A stretch of DNA of 64,000 bases from Malus domestica (Eukaryota > Streptophyta > Magnoliopsida > Rosales > Rosaceae). The translations under genes and the position numbers were made by a program. This document shows, one piece after another, positions 1 to 15,924 of the stretch (its first letter is position 1; each line of letters starts with the position of its first letter). The notes under the pieces are model-generated. The model did not search any database. It saw nothing but the letters and a program-made list of their open reading frames with translations, and was not told where the DNA came from. The DNA lies in assembly GCF_042453785.1 (NCBI RefSeq), contig NC_091673.1, positions 1,433,501 to 1,497,500 on the forward strand, written 5' to 3'.

Positions 1-655
1 CAGCTCAGTTCAAGAATAAGCCTGTGGAAAGTTACTTCTTCAAAAGCAAAAGTATCTCATATCATCTCTTCTCATTTTTCTTCTCTTTATCCTTCATGCT
101 GCTGCAAGATGGGGAGAAGGTGAACAATCAGTCGGAGCTCTGATTGCTTACCTTGTCTGTCACCTCTTTCAGCAGACCCCCTAGCTCGGCGACTTGGGGG
201 ACTCCTACTACATGGTTTGTATCGCGCTTGACCAAGCTTGAAACTACAAGTAAGCTTCAAGTGAAATTGATACATTACCTTGTGCATCTCCACCAGTTAA
301 AGATATCACCCCTGGATGGAGGAAGAGTACTTCCAGAGAAGATGCCACATCTACCTATGAGACAGATAAGGCAAGTCAAGACGACACCACACTCCGATAC
401 TTAGAAGTTTCGTGATTACGAGATCATTCTCCCACAATATTTCCTAATGTCATTTGTACTAAATCATTCACTTGTACTCATTAAAGGAGAGCTTGAACCC
501 ATGTACTTGTGTAAACCCTTCACAATTAATGAGAACTCTTCTATTCCGTGGACGTAGCCAATCTGGGTGAACCACGTACATCTTGTGTTTGCTTTCCTAT
601 CTCTATCCATTTATATACTTATCCACACTAATGACCGGAGCAATCTAGCGAAGAT
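1..655 (+). mobile_element. LTR-retrotransposon LTR fragment (partial)
   Basis: No coding potential. The stretch has a pyrimidine-rich segment near 60-105, a region with polyadenylation-like context near 480-545, and an end resembling LTR sequences I recall from Rosaceae. It runs straight into LINE sequence at about 640-665, so its end is truncated or overwritten. The family cannot be fixed from the window. Only the LTR-like character and the lack of a gene are claimed. Confidence 0.4.
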
Positions 656-1273
656 CACAAAAAGCGACCGTTTTCGCTACCTAGGATCTATCTTGCAAGA
701 GAACGGAGAATTAGATGGAGATCTCAACCATAGAATACGAGCTGGATGGATGAAGGGTAAGAGTGCATCCGGCGTGTTGTGTGACCGTCGTAGGCCACTG
801 AAGCTCAAGGGAAAATTTTATAGGACGGCAATAAGGCCAGCGATGTTGTATGGCACAGAATGTTGGGCGGTGAAGCATCAACACGTACACAAAATGGGTG
901 TAGCGGAGATGAGGATGCTTTGTGGGATGTGTGGGCACACGAGAAAGGATAAGATTGGGAATGAGGATATCCGAGGTAAAGTAGGAGTAGCCGAAATTGT
1001 AGGAAAGATGAGAGAAAATCGGCTCCGGTGATTTGGACATGTGCAAAGAAGGCCGACTGACGCTCCGGTTCGAAGATGTGACTACGGGACAGAGGTTCAG
1101 GGCCGAAGGGGTAGAGGAAGACCTAGGAAAACTTTGGAAGAGACTCTAAGAAAAGACTTAGAGTACTTGGATCTAACGGAGGACATGATACAAAACCGAG
1201 CGCAATGGCGTTCTAGGATTCATATAGCCGACCCCACTTAGTGGGAAAAGGCTTTGTTGTTGTTGTTGTTGTA
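656..1273 (+). mobile_element. 5'-truncated RTE-type LINE, 3' end
   Basis: Translation in one frame gives the C-terminal part of a plant RTE-clade non-LTR reverse transcriptase, with the blocks FRYLGSI, GKFYRTAIRPAMLYGTECWAVK and GRGRPRKTLEE. The frame runs from about 657 to 1241. It is broken once by TGA at 1029-1031, where the family has Trp (RLRWFGH), so TGG has become TGA. The element ends in a (TTG)n tail at about 1254-1272, typical of RTE elements. It is a dead 5'-truncated copy. Its left neighbour is LTR sequence, with no clear target duplication. Confidence 0.85.
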
Positions 1274-1439
1274 TAATCCAATTATATATGTACACGATGC
1301 ATATTTGCTTTTTTCAAATTAATGTGAATTCTGAACTACAATGCTTATTTCGACAAATATAGACCATTGTCAAGGAGTCCTCCAAAACCCACGAGTCTCC
1401 ACCTAAGAAGTTCTTGTATAATTTTTTTTGGTATCCACA

Positions 1440-1925
1440 ACATTCATCATCACGTGTTATCCCGACCACTTGACCCTTTCCCAAGTACCAGCACTATCTC
1501 CAGAGTTCATGTACTCACCGTAGTAAAGTGTGGACAGACCAACACTTCCATTCCATGGCAACCAACGACAGGATCAACCAACTCGTCCAAAGTACTCTTC
1601 AAGATCACCGTCCTCAAGTACTTCCACCATGGCCGACCCAAATACGTCCGAAATGAGCCTTACACAAGTCTTAAATCTTTAGCGGTCGTGACATGGCAAT
1701 TGTGAATAACGATGTCACTCAGACGTTGAGGCTCATCCCTGGATTGCGCCATCATCACGGTCACTTGGTTTTTCATTGGTTTTCTCACGTAGGAGCACTG
1801 CTACGGTGTTGCCAAAAAAGAAGCCTATTGTGTTGTATATATCACTGTCACAATAGCACTTAATTCGACATACACGTACAACGTGTCTTTGTAGCATTTG
1901 AAGCTACAACGGTAAAAATTGAGTA
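1440..1925 (-). pseudogene. Pectin methylesterase fragment (broken)
   Basis: Read on the minus strand, this matches the catalytic half of the intact pectin methylesterase gene at 5768-7739. It keeps blocks equivalent to [15 protein letters not shown], the nucleophile region (FFFG here), the YLGRPW block and the segment around HFTT. It carries an in-frame TAA just before the [11 protein letters not shown] block (Gln CAA in the intact gene), a one-base deletion after the DP codons, and several small deletions. It starts and ends inside the coding region and has no N-terminal inhibitor-like part. It lies about 4 kb upstream of the intact gene in inverted orientation, so it is probably an old local duplicate. 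Confidence 0.82.
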
Positions 1926-2392
1926 CATTTTTTGTAAGGCCAAAATTTGGTCGACCCATTTTTAGGCCCAAACTTTCTCAAAAGATGGGTTGAGCCTGGG
2001 GCTTTTTCCCTTCAAGGCTTGGCTAGCCCGACCCAACCCAATTTACGTCTACTTTTTTTAATTTGATGGTCTGAGACTCTGACACGTGTAATGGCATTTA
2101 TGCATAACCTAGTTGACTTGTTAATGTATTGTATTGTATGCATCATGAACACTAGCGTAGGCATATGCATATTTTATATCTTATAGAATTTTAGATTACA
2201 ATGTTACATATCCTAAAGTTAAGAAATTCATTTATTGTCATGAAGACTAAAGAGTGTTCTTACATTTCTTTTTCTTTTTCTTTCAAACAAATAGCAATGG
2301 TCAACTTTCAAAAATTGTACAATGTAGAGTTTTTTTTTACTTATTAAAATAGAGAAAAAGAGCGGTAGTGTTTGTTTTGTTGGGTTTCACAA
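1926..2392. other. Intergenic, no gene seen
   Basis: AT-rich stretch with no convincing coding sequence or RNA gene. A short phrase around 1937-1990 (GGCCAAAATTTGGTCGAC) recurs near 3185, so it belongs to a dispersed repeat. Confidence 0.5.
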
Positions 2393-2725
2393 ATGGCTTC
2401 AAGTTTTCTGTGGGCGTCAAGGGCTGCTTCCTACCTCAGAATCCAAACCATCCTCAAGGATTTGCTTCTGTTGTGAAGGATCTCAAGTATGCCGACTCCC
2501 ATGAGTGGGTGAAAGATGATGGAAACTGCGCAACTGTTGGAATAACCGATCATGCTCGAAATCACTTAGGTGATGTGCATGTTGAGTTGTCAGAAGTTGG
2601 GGCTGCTGTGAAGCAGCCAAGGCTTTGGAGCAGTCGAAAGTGTCAAGGAAACCAGTGATGTTTACTCTCCTGTGTCAGGAAAAGTGATTGAAGTCAATGA
2701 CGAGCTTAGCAACTCCCCTAGTTTG
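2393..2725 (+). pseudogene. Glycine cleavage H-protein fragment
   Basis: The H protein carries lipoyl-bound intermediates of the mitochondrial glycine decarboxylase complex. An ATG at 2393 opens a presequence-like stretch ([15 protein letters not shown]). After a frameshift comes the mature N-terminus ([32 protein letters not shown]). A second frameshift near 2617-2622 leads to a third-frame segment [16 protein letters not shown] then [15 protein letters not shown], which includes the lipoyl-lysine region (ESVK). Sequence similarity stops at SLV, exactly at a GTAGGT that looks like a kept splice donor. The C-terminal exon is missing downstream. With two frameshifts and no 3' end this is a dead gene fragment. 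Confidence 0.85.
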
Positions 2726-3825
2726 GTAGGTATCCATATCCAATGTTATTTCTCTACGATCTCAAGCCAACAAGGTTCCTCACTTTGCGAAAGCCATGAG
2801 AGAGGGGGAACGTTTATCATACACAGCCTTGCTCCTGCCTTTCAAAGAAGCTGTTTAAACGACTCGAACGCCTATAATATTTCCCTACAATGGGTATAAT
2901 GATTGCATAAAGACTAACTACCAGGTTTCAGTTGTGAGCTTGGTGACTACTTTTGCCATCGTTGATGTTATTAGTATTTTACCACTTATAGTTTGGGTAT
3001 CTAAATTAGAAACATGATTTAAAAAAAAAAGTGTACAACATATCCATTATTCTTAAAAATAAATTATATACTTCATATGACAATTGATATTAATGTAATT
3101 GACACGTCGTAGATTTCATTCCTAACAAAAACAAAATTGTTATTTTTAAACGACGAAAGGGTTCATAATGCAAAAAGTTTAGAAGGCCAAAATTTGGTCG
3201 ACTTATTTTTACCTTTGCCACGTAGTGGCACTCTCACACTCTTAACCAAAGGACCAAAAGTCCTTCTCAACGTCCTCCTGGGCTGAAAAGAGGAAAACCA
3301 CCAAAGATACTTCTTACGTTGTGTATCATTTATTATGATTAAAATGGTCGACATAATTAATATGGCCGACGTTTGAGGAGATATTAGTAAACGTTAGTGT
3401 ATATATTATAATTTGAATAAAATAGTATCATCAACGATGTTAGATATGCACACCAAACATCTTTCACATGCATACCAAAAAAATTTGAGTTGAGGCCAAT
3501 GACAAGCCGCGTGTACCAAAATTGTAGTTAAGGGTTTTAAGAGTAGAAACTACGTGGTCTATCAAAAGGTGGTCGAGAGTTTACAATTCATGAGGTGTAC
3601 ACCTAATAAACCTGTAAAAGATGAGAATCCATCTTATCCATTCACGAGTCTCTTGGTACATTTGCGTGTGAATATGAAAATTAGATTAGGGTTTTGACAA
3701 ACTCTTCCTAACTAATATTAGACATCAAATTTACATCTCCATTATTTGGCCCTCTTTGGTACATACGTGTTCATTTTTCGAATAATTACTGACACCAATT
3801 ACTACAAAGTTGATTTGGATTGATT
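2726..3825. other. Intergenic, AT-rich
   Basis: No gene recognised. Several A/T runs and a short dispersed repeat phrase near 3185-3320 shared with 1937-1990. ORFs here are short and unlike known proteins. Confidence 0.5.
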
Positions 3826-4664
3826 TTTTTTTTTTGACAAACAATGTAAATTTCATTTAAAGAGAAAGCCAATACAAGATAAAGACAACTCCAAAAGAGA
3901 GTCCAATATAGCCAACTCCATAAACGAAAACTATAATGAGGAGGGCCCAAAGTGAGCAGCCCCTAGCAAAACCAAACAAAAAAACCTAGACAACCACCTC
4001 CACCAAAACAGCCGCACCGCCACCGCAGATCTGTCACCACCACCTATAAGAAGGGCCAAAGAACCAAATGGATGAACGGAAAATGGGTGTAGGCAAGATA
4101 CCCCTGCTGGGAGCGCTCCCATAATCCTACCAAACAGTGCAAAATGCACTTTAAAAGGGTAGCTAGTAGAAGATTCACGGTGAGGAGCGATATTTGGAGA
4201 GGAACAAGACAAAGAAAACGAATCTAAGATAAATTCAGGAAAGACTGAGACCAAGCTTAGAGTAACCTGAGACACAAAATGCTCAGACATAAAACAAACG
4301 CAAGCTAAAAGCAAATAAAGATAATCTAAATTTCCAACCAAGGTGGCTTGGAGAGGGAAAAGATGTGGTGGAGTTGGAGGAAATGGGAGAGGTGGGGAAA
4401 TAGGGAGGAAAGAGAGGAAGAGAAGGGGAGAAAGTAAGGAAACAAGGGTGGAAAAAAGAGAAGAGGAGGAAGGGTGAAAATCAGGGAAAGATGGGAGATA
4501 GTGATGAAATAGGGGGTGGATGAAACAAGAAAAGAGAGGAGGGCGAAGAGGGAAGGGCTAGGTTGCCGCCGACCTCAAGCCAGAGCTAGAGACTGACAAC
4601 AGAGAAGGTTTCAGAGGTTTAGGCGCTTTACTTTAGGGGAGGGAGATGGCACAGAGTCATAGGC
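3826..4664 (-). mobile_element. L1-like/non-LTR insertion with 15 bp target duplication
   Basis: The 839 bp insert is flanked by a perfect 15 bp direct repeat, TGATTTGGATTGATT, at 3811-3825 and 4665-4679. It begins on the plus strand with a T run at 3826-3835, which is the poly(A) tail of a minus-strand copy. Long target duplications plus poly(A) are the signature of LINE-mediated insertion. The content is pyrimidine-rich at its 5' side (minus strand) with no recognisable reverse transcriptase, so it is a truncated or non-autonomous copy, or a retrotransposed transcript. Confidence 0.85.
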
Positions 4665-4716
4665 TGATTTGGATTGATTAATATTTTGTAATAGCTGACT
4701 AATTAATTTCAATCAC

Positions 4717-4737
4717 CGTGTGTGTGTGTGTGTGTGT
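4717..4737 (+). repeat. (GT)n microsatellite
   Basis: About ten GT dinucleotides in a row. Confidence 0.9.
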
Positions 4738-5029
4738 ATCAAGGGTGACTCCAAGCCAACAAAGTTCTTGGTTTTGCGAGGATCGGGGGAGGAACGTCTG
4801 TCGTATGCAGCTTTACCCATGCTTTGCAAAAATGATGTTTTCATGACTCGAGCATGTGATATTTTGGTCACAAAAGAGCAACCTTTCAGTTGCGCCAAGA
4901 AATATAAACCAGCGCGTTAACTTTCCTCCTTTTCTTGTTGAGGGGTCTTATCCAAGTCCTAAAACGGATAATAAGTTTACTACAAAGTACGTACCAGTGG
5001 GGGAATGTCCAAAAGAGCAACCTTAATCA

Positions 5030-5164
5030 GTCATCGCTGGCAGCAACACAAGTATAAAGACTTACAAAAGAACTTCCGAATGATATACACTAAGGAGCAC
5101 GAGAGGATTTAAATGCGAAACATTGTGAGTTCCAAATGAAAGCTCTATCCACCAGAGCAATCAC
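5030..5164 (-). mobile_element. Possible tRNA-derived SINE
   Basis: On the minus strand, 5164 downward reads as a degenerate tRNA head: an A-box-like GCTCTGGTGGATAGAGC followed about 30 bases later by a B-box-like GTTTCGCATTTAAATCC. The spacing suits a tRNA-derived RNA polymerase III promoter. No clean tail or target duplication could be fixed, so the end at 5030 is a guess. Confidence 0.35.
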
Positions 5165-5390
5165 TAAAAAACAATAACTTCCATAGCCAAAGTGGCAAGG
5201 AATCATCTTCCATCCCCCTTGCTTATATACAGCTGATCATACAAGTACAAACTACAAAGACTCATGACTCCGACCCAATTGTCTGCATATATATTTTAGG
5301 CTTCCACCATCTTATATTCTTGTTACCACTTTTTATGTATAATAGAGTTTCATAAATGCGAAATTGTTGTGGCCTAAAAAACTCGCCCCA

Positions 5391-5595
5391 AGAGATTGAG
5401 ATTCTCTTCATATCTCACTCTGAAGTCACCGGATTCAGCAATTCGGACCATACAAGAGAGAGACGAGGGTGTTGGAGAGAGAGATGAGAGCATGGTTTTG
5501 CGTGTGAGGTAGGCCGTAAAATTTAAATTGAATAGTCCGGATTGCTGAATCAGTTTGCTCTAGAGTGTGAGATTTAGAAGGGATCTCAATCCGCA
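5391..5595. mobile_element. MITE, about 200 bp, imperfect inverted repeats
   Basis: The left end (ATTGAGATTCTCTTC, then ATCTCACTCTGAAG and GGATTCAGCAAT) is mirrored on the right by the complement of GGATTGCTGAATC and GTGAGATTTAGAAG. It has the same GATTCTCTTC-type ends as several other elements in this window (for example 33783-33980). No coding capacity. No target duplication identified. Confidence 0.6.
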
Positions 5596-5714
5596 ACCAA
5601 GTGGCATATAGAAACAATAATGATCATGCATAAAGTATAATTACTCCTTTTTTCCCCGACCCCTAGACGTACGTACACCACCCACGTAAGCCCTACAAAA
5701 GGCAAGTTGTGGTC

Positions 5715-5721
5715 TATAAAA
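5715..5721 (+). promoter_or_regulatory. TATA box of the pectin methylesterase gene
   Basis: TATAAAA lies 47-53 bases before the start codon at 5768. This leaves room for a transcription start about 25-30 bases downstream and a very short 5' leader. Confidence 0.6.
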
Positions 5722-5767
5722 AGAGTCCCCATTGGCCCTCTGAAGATCATTACTCAAAATTCAAGCC

Positions 5768-7739
5768 ATGGAGTTCAATGCATATTTTCTTGTCTTCTAT
5801 TCTCTTCTATTCATGCTGCAGCATAGTTCTTGTAGAATCACTGCACCATGCAGCCAAACCCCACACCCTCAAGTATGCCACCATTATATTAACACTAACC
5901 TCTTATCAACCCTAGATTATCAACAAAGGTTTTCATTTCGTGACTTGGTACTTAAAGCCACCATGGAACAAGCCATTAAAGCTCATCAACTTGTCTCGTC
6001 CTTGAACTTGAACTCATTGGACGGTGACGATGAGCGAGCCAAGTTGGCCTGTAATGACTGCTTGGAGCTCTACGAGGACACTGTCGACAAGCTCAACCGT
6101 TCGATCGGCTCCTCCAATTCCTTCGATGCCAATACATGGTTGAGTGCATCGCTTGCTAATCTAAAGACATGCCAAAATGGTTTCGTCGATTTCAACATTT
6201 CTAGTTCTCATTTGCAGTCTTTCCCAAACTATGTCACCCTCTCAAGCAACTTGTCCAAGATGCTTAGCAACTCACTGTCAGTACACAAGGTCTCAACTTT
6301 TCCATCAGCTCTACATTTTAGCAAACAAGTTCGTGGAAGACGACGAACTTTGCTTTCAGATGATGGGTTCCCGGAATGGGTTTCAGCCGCCGATCGAAGG
6401 TTACTCCAATCGGGAAGTAGTGGACCAAAAGCTGATATGATAGTAGCACAAGACGGGTCTGGAAATTACAAGTCTATTTCTGAGGCTGTGAATTCAGCAC
6501 ACAAGCTACGCAGTGGGGCAACTAAAAGGTTTGTTATACACGTGAAAGCAGGAGTTTACAGAGAAAATGTCGAGATTAAGAAAACAATGAAGAACATCAT
6601 GTTCATCGGAGATGGTATCGATGCAACGATTGTCACGGGGAATAAAAATAGCCAAGATGGTTCAACCACATATCGCTCTGCTACATTTGGTATGTTTTAA
6701 GTTGAAACACTAACAAACTTTGAATAAGTTGAAGGGTTAATTTCGACCAATTTAATTAAGGAGTTTTTGAACTTTAATCCTTGAAGAAGATTAAAATTTA
6801 ATTAATTAGGTCATGTTCAATGTGAAAAACTACCTTTGCCTTTGAAATGAATGCATGAGTACACAAATTATAAAGCTATTTACTAAATCTTCCTTTTCTT
6901 TTTAACTAACTTTTTTCATTTCTTGACAAGATTTAAACTTGTAAAGATAACCTAGCTAATTACATGCCACGTGAATAGTTACAAGTTTATCTCCTAGTAT
7001 ACATCTAATCATTCACAAAATCAATAAACCGTGCACTTAAATCTCAGGGGTTACCGGGGAAGGCTTCATTGCTCAAGACATGACATTTGAAAACACAGCC
7101 GGACCACAGAAGCATCAAGCCGTGGCACTCCGCTCCAGCTCCGATCACTCAGTCTTCTACCGTTGCAGCTTCAAGGGTTACCAAGACACCTTATACGTGC
7201 ATTCCCAACGCCAATTCTACCGCGACTGTGACATACACGGCACGGTCGACTTCATCTGCGGCGACGCTACGGCTGTGCTCCAAAACTGCAACATCTACGC
7301 GAGGAAACCAATGAGCAACCAAATAAACACCATAACGGCGCAATCTAGGACCGACCCTAATGAAAACACAGGCATTGTTATCCATAACTCGCGAATCACG
7401 GCTGCACAAGATTTGAGACCTGTACAAGGTTCGTTCAAGACCTATTTGGGTAGGCCGTGGAAAAAGTATTCTAGGACGGTAATTATGAAGAGTAATCTAG
7501 ATGGGTTGATCGACCCTGCAGGTTGGTTTCCGTGGAGTGGAAGCTTTGCCCTCTCCACACTTTATTACGGGGAGTACATGAACTCCGGCGCTGGGGCTGG
7601 TACGGGAGGGAGGGTCAACTGGCCTGGTTATCGTGTAATAAGGAGTGCGACGGAGGCCGGGAAGTTCACGGTTGGGAACTTGTTGGCCGGAGATTCGTGG
7701 ATTCCGGGGACTGGAGTCCCATTTACAACTGGCCTGTGA
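5768..7739 (+). CDS. Type-I pectin methylesterase with N-terminal inhibitor-like domain
   Basis: It de-esterifies homogalacturonan in the cell wall. Two exons, 5768-6689 and 7048-7739 (GT..AG, phase 1), give 537 residues, the usual size for type-I enzymes. A hydrophobic signal peptide (about residues 1-25) leads into a PMEI-like pro-region with its cysteines (C28, C37, C94, C135). Two basic processing motifs follow, RRRTLL at about 191-196 and RRLL at 210-213. The catalytic domain (about 220-537) has GVYREN, QAVALR (Q331), YQDTL (Q353, D354 acid/base), D375 as nucleophile and LGRPW (R443). The usual DFIFG motif reads DFICG, with Cys for Phe378. All catalytic residues are present, so the enzyme should be active. 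A broken inverted copy lies at 1440-1925. The first ATG after the TATA box was chosen as start. Confidence 0.95.
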
Positions 7740-8598
7740 TAATGCATGAATGTGGTTGTGGAGAGTTGTTTGACTTAGTAGAGAGGGGGACTTGTCACAC
7801 GCGTAACTTAGGTGGGGTCTATGGTGACCTAAAGTGAAAATTGTCACAGCTTGTGTTAGTTTCCTTTTGGAAGTGGATATCTAGAGAGTTGCCTTTATCT
7901 TTTTTTTGTGAATGCAGATGTATTTTCAAACTCTAGATGTATGTTATCACGTGATGTTATTAATTTATACGTTGTCACATGATTTTATAAACTTAGATTT
8001 GGTAATATGAGTCGATGATATTATGCCATAGACGTATTGAAAATTTGAAACGAATCTTTGGAAGCACACTTGGCAAATATTATTTGATGCCTAAAGAAAT
8101 ATCATAAAAAGTAATCACGTAAATCTTGGGCGAATAAGTTATGACATGGACCAATTTGATGAAATTGGTTACTAATCGAGCTGCTCACGAGTAGAGCATT
8201 ACAGGCGCTGATTGTAGCTATTACTATGCCACATGTCGCGCTTCGTTGATAAATCCGTCAAACTTTCCTTTCAAGATGCTGACATAGGTTTGCTTGAATA
8301 GATATTGCAATTATGAACCCATGTCAGCATCTTGAACGGGAAGTTTAGCAGATTTCACAAGTTAGGTCAAAATGAAAATGATTTTCGAGGGGAAAAAGTG
8401 GTTTAAACTTTAAAGGACACGAGATTTGGACAAGAGATTGCAAAGTACCATTCAAAATTCGCATTATTTTGGACAAACAAAAATTGTAGACATGAGAGTC
8501 CAACAGACCCGTCAAAATTACAAAAAGAGTTCTCTTATTACTAATATATTTGAAGATAAGAAGCCGGTCCTTTTTTATGTGATTTTAGAGATGTGGAT
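7740..8598. other. Intergenic between convergent genes, with a hairpin
   Basis: Holds the 3' regions of the pectin methylesterase (+) and phosphoglucomutase (-) genes. No further coding sequence seen. The notable structure is the long hairpin at 8251-8355, listed separately. Confidence 0.6.
8251..8355. repeat. Long stem-loop, about 38 bp arms
   Basis: The arms at 8251-8288 and 8318-8355 are reverse complements with only a few mismatches, around a loop of about 29 bases. The core shared by both arms is TTCAAGATGCTGACAT. It lies about 245 bases past the phosphoglucomutase stop, so it may sit in that 3' UTR. It could be a hairpin RNA precursor or a tiny inverted-repeat element. Confidence 0.7.
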
Positions 8599-13601
<5,003 letters not shown>

Positions 13602-13758
13602 TCTGCTCGCTGAGAACGAACCGCGATTCAAATCACAGAGAACGAGAGACGTAGAGAGAGAAATTTATAACGGAATTTGAAGGTGGCGATGTTGGTACGG
13701 TTTACGCTTAGGCGAGTGAGTGAGACGTAAAAGAGGTGCGTTGAAGACTGGCCAACAG

Positions 13759-13951
13759 GATTCTCTGCGGTTCTTTTGTTTGGATTACGTAAATTCGTGA
13801 ATTATATTCGTTTATCAATATTAATATGCTCAATTTTTATTGATTACTGTTTATATTTATTTTTAATAAAATATTTAAAATAAATTTTAATCATATGACA
13901 TACGAACGAATACAATTCATAAATTCTTGAAATCCTTATAAAGAGAATCTG
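13759..13951. mobile_element. Short inverted-repeat element (MITE)
   Basis: Ends are GGATTCTCTGCGG on the left and the complement of CAGATTCTCTTT on the right. The AT-rich middle has the phrase TACTGTTTATATTTATTTTTAATAAA that recurs in other small elements here (for example 17738-17920, 19298-19431). It lies just upstream of the phosphoglucomutase start and so may overlap its promoter. Confidence 0.55.
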
Positions 13952-13965
13952 ACAAATATTCGGAC

Positions 13966-14882
13966 ACGAAAACTGGAGGGTGAACCGGAAGATGGAAACG
14001 GACGAAGTTTGTCCGAATCCTGTAAAAATATTCCCCACGTGGCACGTTACGCACGTATTCTTATTATTTTTGGCCGTTGATCTTTGTTCCACTTTTACCG
14101 GCTGTCCGTTGATATTCACCCGCGTGTTTTGTGAGACCAAGAAAGAGCGATTCCCACGGTTTGTGTTTTTACTTCACTACCCCGTCGATTGAGCGCTAAA
14201 TATTTTTTATTTGCAACCCAAGTCCCCCAACTTCCGGTTTTCTCCTTCCATTCCACATATTTATTTATTCCATGTTATTTTTCCTCATTGTTTGAAGAAA
14301 TATTTTAGGATTTGTTTCATAACAAATTTCGTTTATGGCCCATTTAATAACTAATTATTTCAGTTTTATGTTTCTTTAATTTTTATTCACTCTAATTGTA
14401 AGTGAAACGTGTCACTTACTACTACATTCTAGTAATATTTCTCTTCACTTGTAAGTGAGAGGTCTTAGATTGGATTTTGTCCAAAAGCAAATTTAAAATA
14501 CATTATTGTTAGCCCATTATGAGGCTAAGCTCACCATCTCCTCCTTAGTATAGATAATATCGTTTGTTCAAAAAAAATATATTGTAAGTGAAACGTCATA
14601 AGTTTAACTCTCGTGAATCTTGAGTTTAATACCAAATTGACAAACCTATATGCGGCTTTCCCAAATTCCCTGTCTTTTAATAAAAATGCAAGTGAATTCT
14701 AAAAAAATATTTTGAATACTTTTACACAAGCCAATAGTCATTTTCATTGCAACTGTCCATTCAAATTGCGTATCTTTGTCCACGCAAGGACAAGAACTAT
14801 TAACAGAACATCACTTGATCTATTTTAGTGACATGTAGTCGTTGGGTCATCTCATTTAGTAAAAATGTTTTTGGTCACTTCG
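13966..14882. other. Intergenic, contains a dispersed repeat
   Basis: No gene. 14445-14575 resembles 18185-18310 on the same strand: both carry ACATTATT..AGC, GAGGCTAAGC or GTGAAGCTAAGC, and end in ATAATATCGTTTGTT. This indicates a dispersed repeat family, possibly the end of a retroelement. Confidence 0.5.
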
Positions 14883-15060
14883 GAAAGATCTCCGGATCTC
14901 GCTTCAAAGCCCAGATATCGTGTGATTCGGCCTTTAAAATTTTGATTCAACAGCTAAAAACAGAGAAGTTAGTAAAAACTTTTAAAAATTATAATAATTT
15001 TTAGCCATTAAATCAAATTTTTAAAGACCTGTATCACTTGATTCCTGGGTTTTCTCTCCA
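14883..15060. mobile_element. MITE-like inverted-repeat element
   Basis: The left half (AGATCTCCGGATCTCGC, TATCGTGTGATTCGG, CCTTTAAAATTTTGATT) is mirrored on the right (AATCAAATTTTTAAAGACC, TATCACTTGATTCC). Non-coding. It fits the same group of short ATC-rich elements seen across this window. Confidence 0.5.
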
Positions 15061-15728
15061 GTTACTTCATCCATTTTAGACCACTAGCAAGATAAAATAT
15101 ATCAACCATTGTAAATATTTTAAAGTTCACATCTGCTAATTGATTGTGCGGTATATAAGTTTATAACTGTAAAAATTTTGAGTAATATGTACTTATCTAG
15201 TAAATCAATGATTTTTCAGTAACAATATTAGCCAAAGTAAGATTTCTTTTTCTTTTTTTTTTTTGGTTTCCTTTCTTTTTCAAACATGTTAACAGTTTAC
15301 TTACTTGAATCGAAAGAAATCACAAATGTATTCGTTTCTTTCCGACGCTCATTTCACTCATTTTTTTTCATTTCTTGTGTGTCGATAATTATATGCCAAA
15401 ATATGAGCAAGGCTGATACCTTACATATTCAGATTAATCAACATGCATTCGTTTCGGCCCAAAGTCAAGAATTTTACATGAAAGATTAAAAATGGACAGA
15501 ATTCTCAGGCGTGCAATCCAAAAGGCGAATATGTTGGTATTTTAATCCACAACAACATCTGTAAAGACTTCCTACACTTTTTCAAACTGAAGAAAGAATC
15601 AATTGTTACCACCAAACCTTATTTTTGCACCAACGCATCAGGCCCTTTATTTATTTTTCACCATCAATGTTTTACCCAATCGAGACCAAACTTGATGCAA
15701 CAGAAAAATTGTTCATTTATGATCAAAA

Positions 15729-15924
15729 GATTAAGCATTTGAATTACGAAAAACAATCTCTTTACAAAACAAGAGTAAAACTGCATACGACAGACATTTC
15801 TCTCGATCCTCATAAAGCAAATAAAAGATTAAACATTTAAATTGTGAAAATAACATCTTTAAAAATGAAATGTAAGATTATGTACGACAAACATTTTTCT
15901 CGATTCTCGTAAAGCAAAAAACCT
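15729..15924 (+). repeat. Tandem duplication, 98 bp period
   Basis: Two diverged copies at 15729-15826 and 15827-15924 share GATTAAGCATTT or GATTAAACATTT, then TACGACAGACATTT or TACGACAAACATTT, and a shared TCTCGAT phrase. Non-coding. Confidence 0.75.

Noticed and set aside
3931..4341. 136-codon minus-strand frame
   Set aside because: Lies inside the L1-like insertion and resembles no known protein.
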